Origin: Opisthocomus hoazin
Taxonomy: Eukaryota; Chordata; Aves; Opisthocomiformes; Opisthocomidae
Assembly (NCBI RefSeq): GCF_030867145.1
Contig: NC_134440.1
Location: 1,674,001 to 1,738,000 of the forward strand
Direction of reading: 5' to 3'
DNA length: 64,000 nt
Positions 25,101-35,552 of the stretch are shown in pieces. Position numbers and translations under genes: made by a program. The notes beneath the pieces were generated by a model. It did no database searches. It was not told the DNA's origin and saw only the letters and a program-made list of their open reading frames with translations. Every line of letters starts with the position of its first letter. Positions within the stretch are counted from its first letter, which is position 1.

Positions 25101-28100
25101 ACCCCTTGTATTTATATATATTATTCTTTAGAAGTTCTAGCCAAATTCAGAGTACTTTTCCCTGACCTACTTTTCCACGGAATTCCAGTATTATTTACCT
25201 CTGGGAGGGTACAATAGTCTGTTTTGTTCAGGTTGGTATAAGGTAGGCCTTTTGCCTGGGAATTTTAGCTAAAAATGCACTGTGTTCAGCTAATGTAGTG
25301 TTTTGATTTAATTCAGAGTACAAAAAGCCAGGATCGCAAATCCGAGAGCAAAGAAAAGCAAGATATTTTATCGTTTGATAAGATCAAAGAACAGCGAGAA
25401 CGTGAACGTCAGAGACAGAGGGAGCGAGAAATCAGGGAAACAGAAAGACGCCGGTGAGTTTCCCAGTTCCACTCTAAACTTCGAGTGGGATTTGGTTTTA
25501 CTTCTCTTATCTGTGTTTTCAACAGGCTGCAAAGTGGTGTCCTGCTGACCCTCCAATGCTAGTATCAAATTGATACTAATCTGTTAATAGAACAGGGCAT
25601 AATGCCAAATTATGAAGCTTTTTACTACTGAAATCGATCCTTTCTAAGCCTGTGCTTTTTGGGAGACTCTTGTTGAATAATAAATGTAGGTGCGTTTAGG
25701 TCTTGCATTCCATTCGATCAGATTTGAATTTCCATACTTAATTTTTCCCTGAAAGTTCGTAAATACTTCTTGTCAGACTTCAGTCTTAGGACGTGCTGTG
25801 CTCGATGAAAGCTTTTTCAGAGCTGTCTTAGAGTAGATCCCGTGTTACTTCCGCCCCCCGCCCCCCCCCCCCCCCCCCCCCCCCCAACTAAGCAGCTGCA
25901 ATTTAGTTGAGATCATTCACATGTAAGAAGGTAGTGGGAAGAACATAGAAACTTAAAAAAATAAAGAAAAAGCAAACAAGAAACCCCACCTGAAACAAAG
26001 AAGCAATAAAGCTTAGACTTCAGATTCTCAAGTGAAAATGAAATACCTCTTTTTCAATTAGAGAGAGAGAGAGGCGAGAACGAGAACAACGTCTTCAAGC
26101 TATTCATGAGCGGGATGAAAGACAGAGGCTCCAGAGAGAGCGAGAACGACTTGAATTTCAAAGGCAGCGTCTTGACAGAGAGCGCTTGGAGAGGGAGAGA
26201 TTGGAGAGAGAGAGAATGCACATAGAGCAGGAAAGGAGACGAGAACAGGAGCGAATCCAGCGAGAGAGGGAAGAGCTGCGACGTCAGCAGGAGCAGCTAC
26301 GCTACGAACAAGAACGGCGATCTGCCATGAGAAGGCCTTATGATCCTGATGGCAGGTAACAATAACCACGATGAGATTCCGAACGCTTCAGCCACATCGT
26401 TACAGATAGAGCATTCTAAAGCCTATGTTAATTGTGAGTACTCTTGCTAAAGCAGTCATGGGAGCTCACAACTGAAAGACTATTTACATGTTGCTTTTAA
26501 CACTTCAGTATCAATCTTGAGAAGGAGCAAATGTCAGTTGTATACCTGTAAGGATAATTTTATTACAGCAGGTTTAAAATTCTTATTTCCCAAAGAGGAG
26601 TGACCGAGAATAGAAACTCTGCATATTGACTCTAAAGCTGGATTGCTAGCAGGAACAGATACTCATTCTCTTCTCACATCAGCACATGCTGAGACTTAAA
26701 CTTTTTGTGTAGTGTCCATACACTTAGGTTCTTCTGGAACAGAAATGTGATGCCTGCTTAAAACACTAGGGGTTTTAATTATAAATCAAAAATAATTCTT
26801 TGGATAGTTGGATTAAATAAGGTTTGATACCAAGAGAGCAGGAAAGGAAGATTGTTTTGAGATAACTACTATTTGTGACCTGTTTTGCAGGCGAGATGAC
26901 CCGTACTGGCCAGAGGCAAAGCGAATGGCAATGGATGATAGGTATCATTCTGAATTTAGTCGTCAAGACCGCTTCCATGACTTTGACCACAGGGATCGTG
27001 GCCGATACCAAGATCATTGTTTGGACAGGTCAGCAAGGCGGTATCTTTTCTTCCTATACCTTTATGGAAATTAGGTGTCTCTGTGGCTTACTAATGCTTT
27101 GAAGATTACCTAAAGAGAAGAGCAAAACAAATCGCTTTTGTGCGTGTCTTGTATCTAATTTTATATGTGCTTGCAGTCCTCTGTTTCCATCGTTTATGGA
27201 TGTACGGGAAAGAGGCTGTATAAAGAGTGAAGTCATAATGTAGTCTGCCGTGATGCCAAGGGAGATCCTACAGCTTCTTTTGAGATGCACGGAAATCTGG
27301 TTCACGAATCCCTGTTCATTACCCTAAGTTCTGGCCGTTTCCTTTTACTTTAAAACTCTCTGTACTTTCATCTTTGCAGCCCAGCTAATGCAGATTTTTA
27401 GTTCCACAGAATGCAAAAATACTTTCTCCATAGTGCTGTTGAGACTGCTGTCTTGCCCTCAAAGGATCTTTGGCAAAAACCATACTGCTCTGCTTTTGCT
27501 TTAACTCATTTCTGATACTGGTAGGTTCACTCATTATTCTCCCTTGCTACCACGGAGTACCTGACCATGCCTCAGTAATGCCTTGCTTACCCATATTACA
27601 GTAATAGATGTGACTTTGATCTCCTTCTATGGTGTGAAACAAGAACTCATTTGAGTATCTTAGCACTGAACCAACATTGGCGTTCATATTTACAGCCTAA
27701 CGAAGATAAATTTTTGTGCACTATTTCATACAGACATCAGAATTATGATTACTGTGCTGATTCAACTGAAGCTTCTCTTTTTTCCTTCCAGAAGAGATGG
27801 TTCAAGAGGAATACCAGATCGAGATGGGCAGGTGGGTTATACCTGAATAACCGCTTCAGTTAAAAAGCCGAGCAAACTGACCCCAAAGCAGAAAGAACAC
27901 AGTGCGCATGTACCTAGCTCTGAAATGCAACCATTGCTGGGTTTAAACTGAGCAGATGTTCAAGCAGCAACTGATTTTTGCATGTTAATGTGTGGAACTT
28001 ATTAAGTTACCGCTCACTAAGGTGGTAGATTGGGGCGTGCGGAAACACAAGCGATGGGAGCTGCAGTACGGCATTTTTTCAGGCTGATACGTGGCAATAA

Positions 28101-30208
28101 AAGTTTTCTGGTTAACCATCTTAGATGTCTGTATTGCGTTAAGAAGTAGTTACTGTAGTGTCTTATCCTTAGCTGGTGAGGGATCCCTTCTCTGATGTTT
28201 GTCTAAATGGTGTCATAATGAAACAAGGCAGATGACTGTAAAAGGACAGGTGTGAAAACCAGTACCAGAATGGTATACAAAAACCTTTGATTTTTGAAGA
28301 GAGGTAGGAAATAGACAGATACTCTATGTAAAAATTAAAAATTTGTAGCCAGAATGTAAGCCTTAAAAACACTCTACCAAACGAAAAAGGCCTTCTCCCA
28401 CCAACAGGTGGAGTGGAATCTCTGCTGCGAAACAAAATAAATGCCTAGAGTGAACTGTGCAGAGTTAGCAACAATGGAACCAGTAAACAACAAGAGCCAC
28501 TTTTATTTTCTGACAGCTTACAGAAATGCAGCTTCTGAGGAGATGAATGAAAACCTGTATTGATTCTTAGCATAACTCTGTACCCTTTGCCTTCCAGCAT
28601 TACCCAGATGAACGCCACGGAGGGCCTGATCGTCACTCCCGGGATAGTTGGGGTGGCTATGGGTCTGACAGAAGAATGAGTGAAGGGAGAGGGATACCTC
28701 CACAAACCCGGTTAGTGCATATGAAATAAGGGAAGTGAGTTGTTGGTTCTTAAAATTTTAGTGCTGGGTGAACCCTTGAAGGGTGACAGCGGAAGCAGTT
28801 TGACAAGTGTGAATCCTCTCTCCAGATACTTTCTTCGAGCATCTGGAGAAGCAAGGAAGTCACACATGTAGCTCCCCCGTGCATCAAGAGAATGGAGCGT
28901 TGTAGTGAGTAGAGAAGTACTGCTCAGTTAGCTCAGCTCATAACTGTGTTTCTCTTGTAAATAACTTTCTTTCCTACAGATGAGATTCAGTCCTGTACCG
29001 GATGCTCCAGTAATGCCTCACTTGTGGCTAGGGTCAGGTTTTAAGGAAATGGAATCAGAATCTCCGATGGAGAGAGATAGGGTGGAGAACTGAGACTCAT
29101 CTGAAATTCTAGCAGTTTCTCTTTAAATCAGCTAGTTGAGCTAGGCATATTCCAGATGCATAAAGTTCAGTTCTGCATAAATACACTAGACAGAGGAATG
29201 GTGGTCAGTGAATTGTTCTATGTGTAAGTATTTTGGTTCATTGCGATACTACTTACTTCTCTGTACATCGGAAAAAGACGAGCTTTGTTGTGCGAAGGAC
29301 GCAGCTTGTTCAGCAAGTTTCTTGTCATTTCTCTTTGACCAGTTTTTATTGCAATGATTGGGTGGCTATAGATACAGCTTGATTAACAATTTGATACACT
29401 TTTGTATGGGGTACGGTGTTTGGCTTTACCCTATGCTGCTAAATGGATAAGGGACACAGCTAGAAGATGTTCTTTTATTTTTTTAAGAGATGGACGTGAC
29501 TGGGGAGATCATGGTCGAAAGTTAGAGGGGCATCAAGATCGTTCATGGCAGGGAAATGTGGATGGAGGAATGATGGGACGGGATCATGAGAGATGGCAAG
29601 GTACACTTGCTGCTTACCAGTGTGATTGTGGTTTTTTTCTATGAATTACTGCTGCTGAACTTCTAGCAGTAGTTAAAATTCCTACGGAGCTTTAACGGCC
29701 TTACTGAGAAAGCGAATAAAATTCTGGGAACAAGATGGCTTTTCTATTAGGAGAATGCAAAAGTCTGTCTTTTTTTTTTTCTTTTTTTTTAAATTAGGTG
29801 GTGATAGAAGTATGCCTGGTCAGTCAGGACCAGGCCATGTGATGAATCGAGGAGGGATGTCGGGGTAAGAAGCTTTGTCAGAGTGCTTAAAATGTTTTTA
29901 TAATAGTTGACTGATCTGCATAAAAGGAGAAATGCCTGTGTCAATTGTGAAAAATAATATTTCAGCTTCTACCTAACTACAGATTGGCAAGTAGAAAAAA
30001 CCCTACGCAAACGTCTTTTCTCAGAGTCACAGTAGTATTAACTTTACTGGGCACTTTTCAATTTGTCTGGTCTCGTTTTAGGCGTGGAGGCTTCACACAA
30101 GTTGGAAACCAGAGCCAGATGATGCAGAGTAGTGGAGTACAAGGAGTGTTTGTGGGCCAGGAGCGAACAAACAGACCGACTGAACCCCGTTTTACACACC
30201 ACTACTGA
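12968..30208 (+). CDS. SAFB: SAFB-family gene, plus-strand copy, complete (21 coding exons)
   Basis: Scaffold attachment factor B: a nuclear matrix DNA/RNA-binding protein. All 21 coding exons join in frame. With the family-typical exon 4 end they total 2808 nt, or 935 codons plus stop (human SAFB is about 915). Domains: SAP about 32-66 ([13 protein letters not shown]), acidic middle 80-390, RRM about 405-483 (RNP2 LWVSGL, RNP1 CYGFVTM), Lys/Glu-rich 484-565, Arg/Glu-rich coil about 595-735, Gly/Arg-rich tail to FTHHY-stop. Introns are GT-AG, except intron 10, which begins GC. The start at 12968 matches the paralogue. The larger introns (1, 3, 5, 6, 9, 11 and 18) hold only simple repeats that I can recognise, apart from the intron 6 similarity to the other copy. 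Poly-C runs sit in introns 4 and 14. Confidence 0.95.
14053..14140 (+). CDS. SAFB: SAFB exon 2
   Basis: 88 nt, TAATAG acceptor, GTACAG donor. [13 protein letters not shown] completes the SAP region, followed by a [10 protein letters not shown] basic patch. Confidence 0.93.
15846..15910 (+). CDS. SAFB: SAFB exon 3
   Basis: 65 nt encoding [25 protein letters not shown] donor. Confidence 0.93.
15999..16205 (+). CDS. SAFB: SAFB exon 4 (family-length form)
   Basis: 207 nt, the same length as the minus copy, encoding [18 protein letters not shown]. Splicing four bases later (GTAG|GTAACT at 16209/16210, joined to 17488) gives the same mRNA, because both ends share GTAG. A later donor at 16278 would add 24 in-frame codons. 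Confidence 0.88.
16962..16982. repeat. poly-C run in SAFB intron 4
   Basis: Uninterrupted C tract of 21 bases; a likely site of length error in the assembly. Confidence 0.9.
17484..17546 (+). CDS. SAFB: SAFB exon 5
   Basis: 63 nt encoding [20 protein letters not shown] and a final Lys; GTAAAT donor. The first four bases (GTAG) can be assigned to either exon 4 or exon 5. Confidence 0.88.
18358..18385 (+). CDS. SAFB: SAFB exon 6
   Basis: 28-nt exon (ELEELPLEP) with a CTGCAG acceptor and a GTACTG donor. Confidence 0.88.
19022..20100 (+). repeat. inverted near-identical tract, arm 2 (gene conversion)
   Basis: Partner of 4003-5083 in inverted orientation, with about 13.9 kb between the arms. 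The symmetry axis is near 12052. Confidence 0.9.
19376..19874 (+). CDS. SAFB: SAFB exon 7 (large acidic exon, converted)
   Basis: 499 nt from [16 protein letters not shown] to DQKK, GTTTGT donor. The protein is identical to minus-copy exon 7. Confidence 0.95.
20301..20350 (+). CDS. SAFB: SAFB exon 8
   Basis: 50 nt encoding [23 protein letters not shown] acceptor, GTATGT donor. Confidence 0.92.
21115..21215 (+). CDS. SAFB: SAFB exon 9 (RRM, RNP2)
   Basis: 101 nt encoding [20 protein letters not shown] and on to SKYGK, the first half of the RRM. Confidence 0.95.
22425..22574 (+). CDS. SAFB: SAFB exon 10 (RRM, RNP1)
   Basis: 150 nt, 50 codons with RNP1 CYGFVTM, ending MISVEK. The following intron begins GCAAGT rather than GT, a GC-AG intron. 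Confidence 0.94.
22673..22773 (+). CDS. SAFB: SAFB exon 11
   Basis: 101 nt encoding [20 protein letters not shown], a Lys-rich linker after the RRM; GTAAAG donor. Confidence 0.9.
23762..23907 (+). CDS. SAFB: SAFB exon 12
   Basis: 146 nt, Lys/Asp/Glu-rich ([20 protein letters not shown]), ending [15 protein letters not shown] donor. Confidence 0.9.
24684..24772 (+). CDS. SAFB: SAFB exon 13
   Basis: 89 nt encoding [20 protein letters not shown], a segment strongly conserved in SAFB proteins; GTAAGT donor. Confidence 0.93.
25317..25453 (+). CDS. SAFB: SAFB exon 14
   Basis: 137 nt encoding [20 protein letters not shown] and the start of the Arg/Glu-rich region; GTGAGT donor. Confidence 0.92.
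25854..25885. repeat. poly-C run in SAFB intron 14
   Basis: C tract of about 32 bases interrupted once by G (25860). Potential i-motif/G4 on opposite strands; length uncertain. Confidence 0.9.
26062..26355 (+). CDS. SAFB: SAFB exon 15 (Arg/Glu-rich coil)
   Basis: 294 nt of [17 protein letters not shown] sequence predicted as a long charged helix, ending RRPYDPDG. Purine-rich (GAGAGA) coding sequence. The exact acceptor AG is ambiguous within the AGAG run, but the phase fixes it here. Confidence 0.92.
26891..27028 (+). CDS. SAFB: SAFB exon 16
   Basis: 138 nt encoding [20 protein letters not shown] and [22 protein letters not shown] donor. Confidence 0.93.
27792..27831 (+). CDS. SAFB: SAFB exon 17
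   Basis: 40-nt exon ([13 protein letters not shown]); TTCCAG acceptor, GTGGGT donor. Confidence 0.87.
28598..28710 (+). CDS. SAFB: SAFB exon 18
   Basis: 113 nt encoding [20 protein letters not shown] and [18 protein letters not shown] donor. Confidence 0.92.
29488..29600 (+). CDS. SAFB: SAFB exon 19
   Basis: 113 nt encoding [20 protein letters not shown] and [16 protein letters not shown] donor. Confidence 0.92.
29798..29864 (+). CDS. SAFB: SAFB exon 20
   Basis: 67 nt encoding [26 protein letters not shown] donor. Confidence 0.92.
30082..30208 (+). CDS. SAFB: SAFB exon 21 (terminal coding exon)
   Basis: 127 nt encoding [16 protein letters not shown] and on to EPRFTHHY, then TGA at 30206-30208. 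The C-terminus resembles the ARFTRRY end of the mammalian proteins. Confidence 0.93.
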
Positions 30209-30470
30209 AAGCACTATATATATATATACATATATATATTTTTTTTTTAATGCCAGATGATAATGGTTGTGAATTTTATTAACCAGGGTCACCTTGAAAT
30301 TGTGATTACAAAAAGCAAGAATGCTGCCGTATTGTAGCCAAAACGTCAACTTGTCGGTTTGCTTTCTCTTTTTTGTAATAAACGTGTTCTTGGTCAAACA
30401 TCACTTAAAGTTTCTGTTGGTGAAACATTCCATTTTTCAAAAATAATAAAATCAGTTTGCGGCTACTAAT
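30209..30470 (+). terminator. SAFB: SAFB 3' UTR and polyadenylation signals
   Basis: AATAAA hexamers at 30377-30382 and 30445-30450 follow the stop codon by 169 and 237 bases. An alternating TATA stretch (about 30219-30240) lies just after the stop. Confidence 0.75.
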
Positions 30471-31037
30471 TTATTGTTTCTGGAGTCTTTGGCAGTACGC
30501 CTCTCATGAGGGGCTTAAAAGGCAGTAAAGGAAAGAGACAATCCACTTTCAGCATGGAGATTCCAAGGGATGCCGTGAATCTGTGACGGTGTGGATGTGT
30601 ATGTTCCTGTCTGCATTTGAGAGAGAGAAGGGTTCAGCTTGTTTTCTCACTTACTTCTCTACTGATTGTTAAGACCACAACTGAGTACAAGTAAAAAGCA
30701 CTGTCAAAGAGATCCTGGATCCCTCAGCTTCTGGTATGACATCTGTACTCTAGTGGGATCCCCTCCCAGGTTTCTCACGATGTCTTTAAGCTGTCTTTTG
30801 TCACTGTGGCTGGTCCGGGACCCCGCTGCTCCCTGTCCCGATGTATCCTGAGGCCATCGGGTTTCCCCTTGGGACACTTGCTCTCTAGCGCGCTTTGGAC
30901 CCATCTTGTTCCATGAGAACTTCTCCTACAGCCATCTTTGTGCCCAAAGAACGCTTTTCCTCTATGCCATCTAGCATACCTCTGTTCAGGCCCAGTCCCT
31001 GCCGATACCTGTCAAAACGCCATGCAGCCGGTGGGGC

Positions 31038-31071
31038 GCTGCCGCCCGGCGACCAACAGACGGTACTGCAG
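31038..31071 (+). repeat. 34-bp motif, copy 1
   Basis: Pattern: GCTGCC, then a CCGG/GGTGG-like block, then purine-rich A tract, then CGGTACTGCAG. Confidence 0.6.
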
Positions 31072-31117
31072 CACAGGCACGTGCCTGCGCTGCAGCCTCA
31101 CCCACCCCGTGCCCCCT

Positions 31118-31150
31118 GCTGCCACCTTTGGAACGGAAGCGGTACTGCAG
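31118..31150 (+). repeat. 34-bp motif, copy 2
   Basis: GCTGCCACC ... AAGCGGTACTGCAG, followed by GTGAGA. Confidence 0.6.
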
Positions 31151-31235
31151 GTGAGACGCCACGCATGCGCACTGGGACGCGCGCCCTGGCTGCTGGTGCT
31201 GCCCGGCCAGCAGATCGCGTCCCACCGCTCTCAGT

Positions 31236-31269
31236 GCTGCCGCACGCCAACCAAATGGCGGTACTGCAG
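31236..31269 (+). repeat. 34-bp motif, copy 3
   Basis: GCTGCCGC ... AAATGGCGGTACTGCAG. Confidence 0.6.
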
Positions 31270-32185
31270 GTGGGGCACCGAGCATGAGCGATCGCTCGAC
31301 GCCTCGCTCGCTGCTGCAGCCGGGTGTCTCCTGCCTGTTGGCTGCCTGAGGGTGGTGGGACGGGAAGCTTCAGACTGCCTGCTGCGGCAGGCTCCTGGTC
31401 CGCTGGAGGCGAGCCGGGTCCGGGCAGCCCCAGGGACTTACCTGGGAGCTGACAGAAGAGGAGAGGGGAAGGAGGCGGGCACCCCTGCCAGGTGCAGATG
31501 CCAGGCATCTCCCCAGCTCGCCAGCGCTCCCTCTGAGACTCCCCCAGGCCCGCTGTCCCCATGCAGCTGCCTCCAGCACCTCCCCTGGAGCCTGTCCCGG
31601 GGCCCTATGCCCCATGCCCCAAGTCCTGTCGTGGGGGTGGCAAGCTGGGCCTCGATGCATCTCAAGAAGCCCCTGTGGAAGGAGAGGCTTCAGCCAGGGG
31701 TGATCTGTAGTAAGATTGGTCACTGCTGCTTCTGTCTGTCTGCCAGAGGCTGCGCTGAGGATGTGGTTGTCCATTCCTCCCTGTGGATGCCGTTGACTGT
31801 GCCCGCTTCAGGCTCGTGTGGGTTGTCTCTGCCTGGCCTTGCTCTCCTCATGGCGTGGGGGAGAAAAGGGACTGGCAGAGCACTTACTGGCTGTGGACAG
31901 GAGCTGCCGCGGCTGAAGCTGGACAGGGCAGAGGAGGGTGAACAAGAAGAAATTGAAGGCCATCTGGCTGGCAGCTGCCTCCTGCTGCAGGCAGGAGAGA
32001 GCCGGCCTCTCCAGCTGACGAAGGATTTCTCTTGGTAGCCCGCAGCAGGCCAGGCCGCCAGCGTGCCCCGCAGGGTCTGTGCGTGTCACCAGCAGCATGG
32101 TCTGGCTGTGCAGCGTGTGAAGGACGCTAGGTGTCTAGGGAGCCTCGTCTTGTAAGAGCTGCAAGACACGCATGTTTTCTCTTAG

Positions 32186-32292
32186 GTGGAGGACAGCCAA
32201 GCGACCGGAGTTATGGAAGAGGAAGGGAGGAGAGGAGAGAGAGGCATCTGAAGTGGCAGTGTCTCCCAGCAGTGCTGAGAGCAAGAGCTGCA
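32186..32292 (+). ncRNA. candidate exon, duplicated unit copy 1
   Basis: Bounded by a TTCTCTTAG acceptor and a perfect GTGAGT donor. Homologous to 38480-38588. No conserved reading frame between the copies, so a noncoding exon is more likely than a coding one. Confidence 0.4.
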
Positions 32293-32354
32293 GTGAGTCC
32301 CAGGCTTGGGGCCCTGTTGCTCCTCTCTGCGTCCTGGGCCCTTTCTGCCCCTCC

Positions 32355-34259
32355 CCTGGCATCCTCTCTTTCCCATGCTGCTATGAATATATTTTTTTTT
32401 TTCTTCCCTGGACCTCTCCTGTCTATTCTTGTGTCCTGCTCCCTCTCCCTTGTTTTTTTCATATTCTGTCTCTGTCCTGGAGCCCATTACTGTTTTTTTC
32501 TTTTCCAGTTGCTTGTCCTGATCTATGTCTATCTCTATTATCCCCACAATTTCTGTGGCCTGTTCCCTGGCGTTCTTTTCGTCTCTGTGCCTGTATGTGC
32601 CGTTCTGTGTCCCTGCCTTCCTGCTCTTTCTCTCTCCTTCCTTCGCTTTCTGTCCCTTCGTCTTTTTTCCTTTCTCTCCTCTGTGCTGCTTCCTGGCACT
32701 TTCTTCTCTTCCTCTGTTTTCTAGCCCCTTGCTGCTTCTCCTGGCCCCCCCCTGTTCTTGGTCTCTTTGTACAGATCTGACCCTTTCTTTATTTCTCGGT
32801 CCCTTTGCCCTGTTCCCTATACTTTTTCTCTCTCTTGTCTGTGTGTCCTGCGCCCTGTTGCCATCTTTGTCTCTCCTTTCTTCTTCCTGTCCTCCCCTTG
32901 CCCCCATCTCTCTCTCCCTTTGTCCTGCTTGCCAGCCCTGTATTTTCTTGCCCTGTCTCTCCTATTCTCTATTTCTCCTCATCCCTATTTTTCTTATTTC
33001 TCTAACTCTCCGACCTTTTCTTTTGACCTTTCTTTCTCTCTCTGCGCCTTGGTCTTCTCCCTTGTCTTTTTTTTCTCTTTCTAGTCCTCTGTCCTGCTCC
33101 CCATCGCTTATTTTCTTTCTCCATTTCTCTGCCCTGCTCCCTGTCCCTCTGTCTTTTTCTAGGCCTGTAGCCTGTCACTTCCCCCCCCCCTTTCTCCAAC
33201 TCTCTGTGTCTGGCTCCCTGGTGCTGTTTTTTATTTCCTCTCTGTCTGTCCTGTAGCCCATCACTATTTGTTTTTTTTTCTTTTTCTCCATGTCTCGCTG
33301 TCCAGCTCCCAGTCCCTGTTCTTTAACTCCTCATTCTTCCCTGGAGCCCACTGCTATTTGTTTCCATTCTCCATCGCACTCTGTCTGGTCCCCTGTTGCT
33401 ATTTACCCATTCCTCCCTCTCTGCCTTGTGGCCTGTTGCTGTGGCCTGTTGCTTTTTCTGCCTTTCTTTCTGTCCAGCTCCCTGTCCCTGGTTTTTTAAT
33501 TCCTCCCTCTCTGCCCCGTCACCTGTATGATCTTTTGCCTTTCTCTTTTCTTGGTCTCTCTCAGGCCAGCTCTTTGTCCCTGTACATTGATTCTTCCCTC
33601 TTCACTCTGTAGCCTGTTGCTTTTGTCCTTTCTCCATCTTGCCGTCTCTGGCTCCCTGATGACCTTATTTTAGAATTCCTCCCCCCATGCCACTTCTTTC
33701 TGTATGCATTGCTATTCTTCTTGCTCTCCAGCTCTTTTTTCCAGGTCACAGTCCCTATTTCTTAATTCCCCCCTCTCTGCCCTGTAGTGTGTAGCTACGT
33801 GGTTTGTGTTGTTTCCCCACCCTTGCCGCTTCCCTCCATCATTTGCTGTCCCAGCTCCCTGTCCTTGTTGTTTCATTCTTCCCTCTCTGCCCTTTTCTTT
33901 GTAGCTTTTTTTTTGGTCTTTGCAGCTTTTTTTTTTTGTCTTTGCCTATCTCTCTTGGTCCTGGTCCTTGCCCCTATTCTTTTTTCCTTCCTCTCTGTCG
34001 TGCTACCCATTGCAAGTTTTTTTCTGCACCTCTGTCCTGCTCCCTGTCCTTCTTTGTTGGTCTCTGTCCTGCTCCTTCTTTCTGCTGCCGCTCTTCCTCT
34101 CCCCCTGCTGCTTCTTTCTCCATCTCTGTGGGACTGCCTGTCCCTGTCCTTCTCTCACTGTCCCTTTCCCTGCTTTCTCATTACACTGCTGCTGTCCAGC
34201 CAGCTGTCACTTTTCTCCTCTCTTGTAATGTCCTGCACCCTGCTCCTTATTTTTGGCAG
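32355..34259 (+). repeat. polypyrimidine degenerate tandem repeat (intron of unit copy 1)
   Basis: About 1.9 kb of C/T-rich sequence built from variants of CTGTCCTGCTCCCTGTCCC, TTTTTTAATTCCTCCCTC and CTCTGCCCTGTAGCC, with an irregular period of about 80-100 bp. Open frames on the plus strand (Ser/Leu/Phe/Pro) are composition artefacts. Confidence 0.75.
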
Positions 34260-34465
34260 CCTCTGCCCAGCAGCGCATCGCTCCAGGAGCCGACTGACCG
34301 ACTGTTCTCCACTGGACGAACGGGTGCAGCTGCGGGAAGGACTGCCGAGGTGTCCAAGGGGCAGGGGGAGCTTCAGGGGCCCCGAGCCCCGGAGCAGACC
34401 CGCTCCCGGGACTAGTTGGATGCATGACTGAATAAACACCAGCGGTCCGCTTTGCCTTCCTGGCT
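34260..34465 (+). ncRNA. candidate terminal exon with poly(A) signal, copy 1
   Basis: TTTTTGGCAG acceptor at the end of the pyrimidine tract, GC-rich exon body, AATAAA at 34431-34436 followed by a GT-rich stretch. The same layout recurs at 39308-39515. Confidence 0.45.
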
Positions 34466-35060
34466 GTGTTTGTGCTTCCTTTGCACAGGGCGAGGGGCTG
34501 CGACAGAGGCCAGGAGAGGAGGGGACCGGACTGTGGGGCTTGGGCGATGGCTCCCTGTTCCTGATGGGCTACAGCTGTGGGCTGGGGCTGGACGAGCCCC
34601 AGGTGTGGGCAGTGAGGCTGATGGCGACGGCCCCTCCCTCTGATATAGGGGGGCTGCTGGTGGAGGGGCTGGAACTACCCTGTGCCTGGTGACTACGGAG
34701 GGGCCGGTGCGAGGCAAGGGAGGAGGGGGGCCATAGCTTAACGTCGCCGGGCTGCAGCGAGGGAGAAGGTGAGCGGGGGGGGGGGGGGAAAGCCCCCAGG
34801 AGGGCGGCAAGCCCCCAGGAGGGCGGCGTTACCTGCCGGTCGGGAGAGTGGGACCGTGTCGGAGGCAGGGTGTGGCGGGTGTGCGGCACCGCGTCGGAGC
34901 CGCGAGTTGCGGGCTGCCTGGAGCTGCGCTGTGGAGCGCAGGGCTGCGCTGAGCGCTCGGGGGGTACCGGGCGTCTTGGCGGGGGGGCATGGTGTCCCCG
35001 CAAGCTCAGGCAGCAGGGAAGGTGTCTCTTGCGGCGTGCTGGGAGCTGTAGTCCTGGGGC
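34466..35060. other. GC-rich segment after unit copy 1 (promoter-like)
   Basis: Homologous to about 39540-40100, with a partial third copy at 44120-44350. CpG-rich, contains a G run at about 34776-34788 and ends at a ZNF143-type site. No credible protein. Confidence 0.5.
35036..35054 (-). promoter_or_regulatory. ZNF143/Staf-type site
   Basis: GTGCTGGGAGCTGTAGTCC is the complement of the ACTACAnnTCCCAGCA motif bound by ZNF143 at CpG promoters. Confidence 0.65.
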
Positions 35061-35365
35061 GCGGGGCTCGCGGTCGTCCGCGTTGGTTCCCCGGGGCAAC
35101 CGGGGGAGGTGCGGTCTTCCGACCCCTGGCTGCCATGCTGTGCTGGCCAGGGCAGGCCGGGAAGTTGTCGCTTTCACGGACCTGGCTGCCGGGCAGTCGC
35201 ATGGCTCTCGGTCCCATGCGGCATTGCACTTGGTGGCGCCACAGCCCCTGTTGCGCAGGACGAGGTGTAGTTTTGTTGCCGGTTTCGTGTGTTTTCTTGC
35301 GGGCTGTGCTTGTGCCCCGAAAAGTGGCTCGGCCGCACCTCTAGAGCGCACGGCTTCGCGCTCGC

Positions 35366-35400
35366 TTCTGCCACCGGGTGGCCGGAAAGTGGTACTGCAG
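35366..35400 (+). repeat. 34-bp motif, copy 4
   Basis: CTGCCACCGGGTGGCC then AAAGTGGTACTGCAG, 4 kb from the first cluster. Confidence 0.6.
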
Positions 35401-35441
35401 CGCTCCTGCCGCGCAAACGCGCTGGTGCCAGTGGGCTCACT

Positions 35442-35470
35442 GCTGCCACCGGGTGGCTAAAAAGCGGTAC
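35442..35470 (+). repeat. 34-bp motif, copy 5
   Basis: GCTGCCACCGGGTGGCTAAA then AAGCGGTAC, 76 bp after copy 4. Confidence 0.6.
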
Positions 35471-35552
35471 GGTGGCGTGCGCGGTGGCGCCCGGGGGCCG
35501 GGCGTGCGCCGGCTGTTCGACTCCCACTAATATGTATTGCTTTCCCTCGGGT

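Larger units (their letters stand above)
30471..32100. other. intergenic, GC-rich from about 30.85 kb, no gene recognised
   Basis: Open frames here (for example about 30938-32038 plus strand) have no family resemblance and follow GC content. The part from 31.0 to 31.3 kb is CpG-rich with an NRF1-like ACGCATGCGCACT at about 31162 and three copies of a roughly 34-bp motif. Confidence 0.6.
35061..35550. other. CpG-rich intergenic DNA, no gene recognised
   Basis: Contains the second pair of the 34-bp motif. Long open frames on both strands overlap one another and track GC content. Confidence 0.5.

Noticed and set aside
32131..34439. Long open frames (over 200 codons) rich in Ser, Leu, Phe, Pro on the plus strand and Lys/Arg/Glu on the minus strand
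   Set aside because: Pure consequence of the C/T-rich repeat, in which stop codons are rare; overlapping frames on both strands and no conserved frame between the two copies.
34569..35460. Frames of 160-260 codons on both strands in GC-rich DNA
   Set aside because: Composition-driven, mutually overlapping, and not preserved in the homologous segment at 39.5-40.1 kb.
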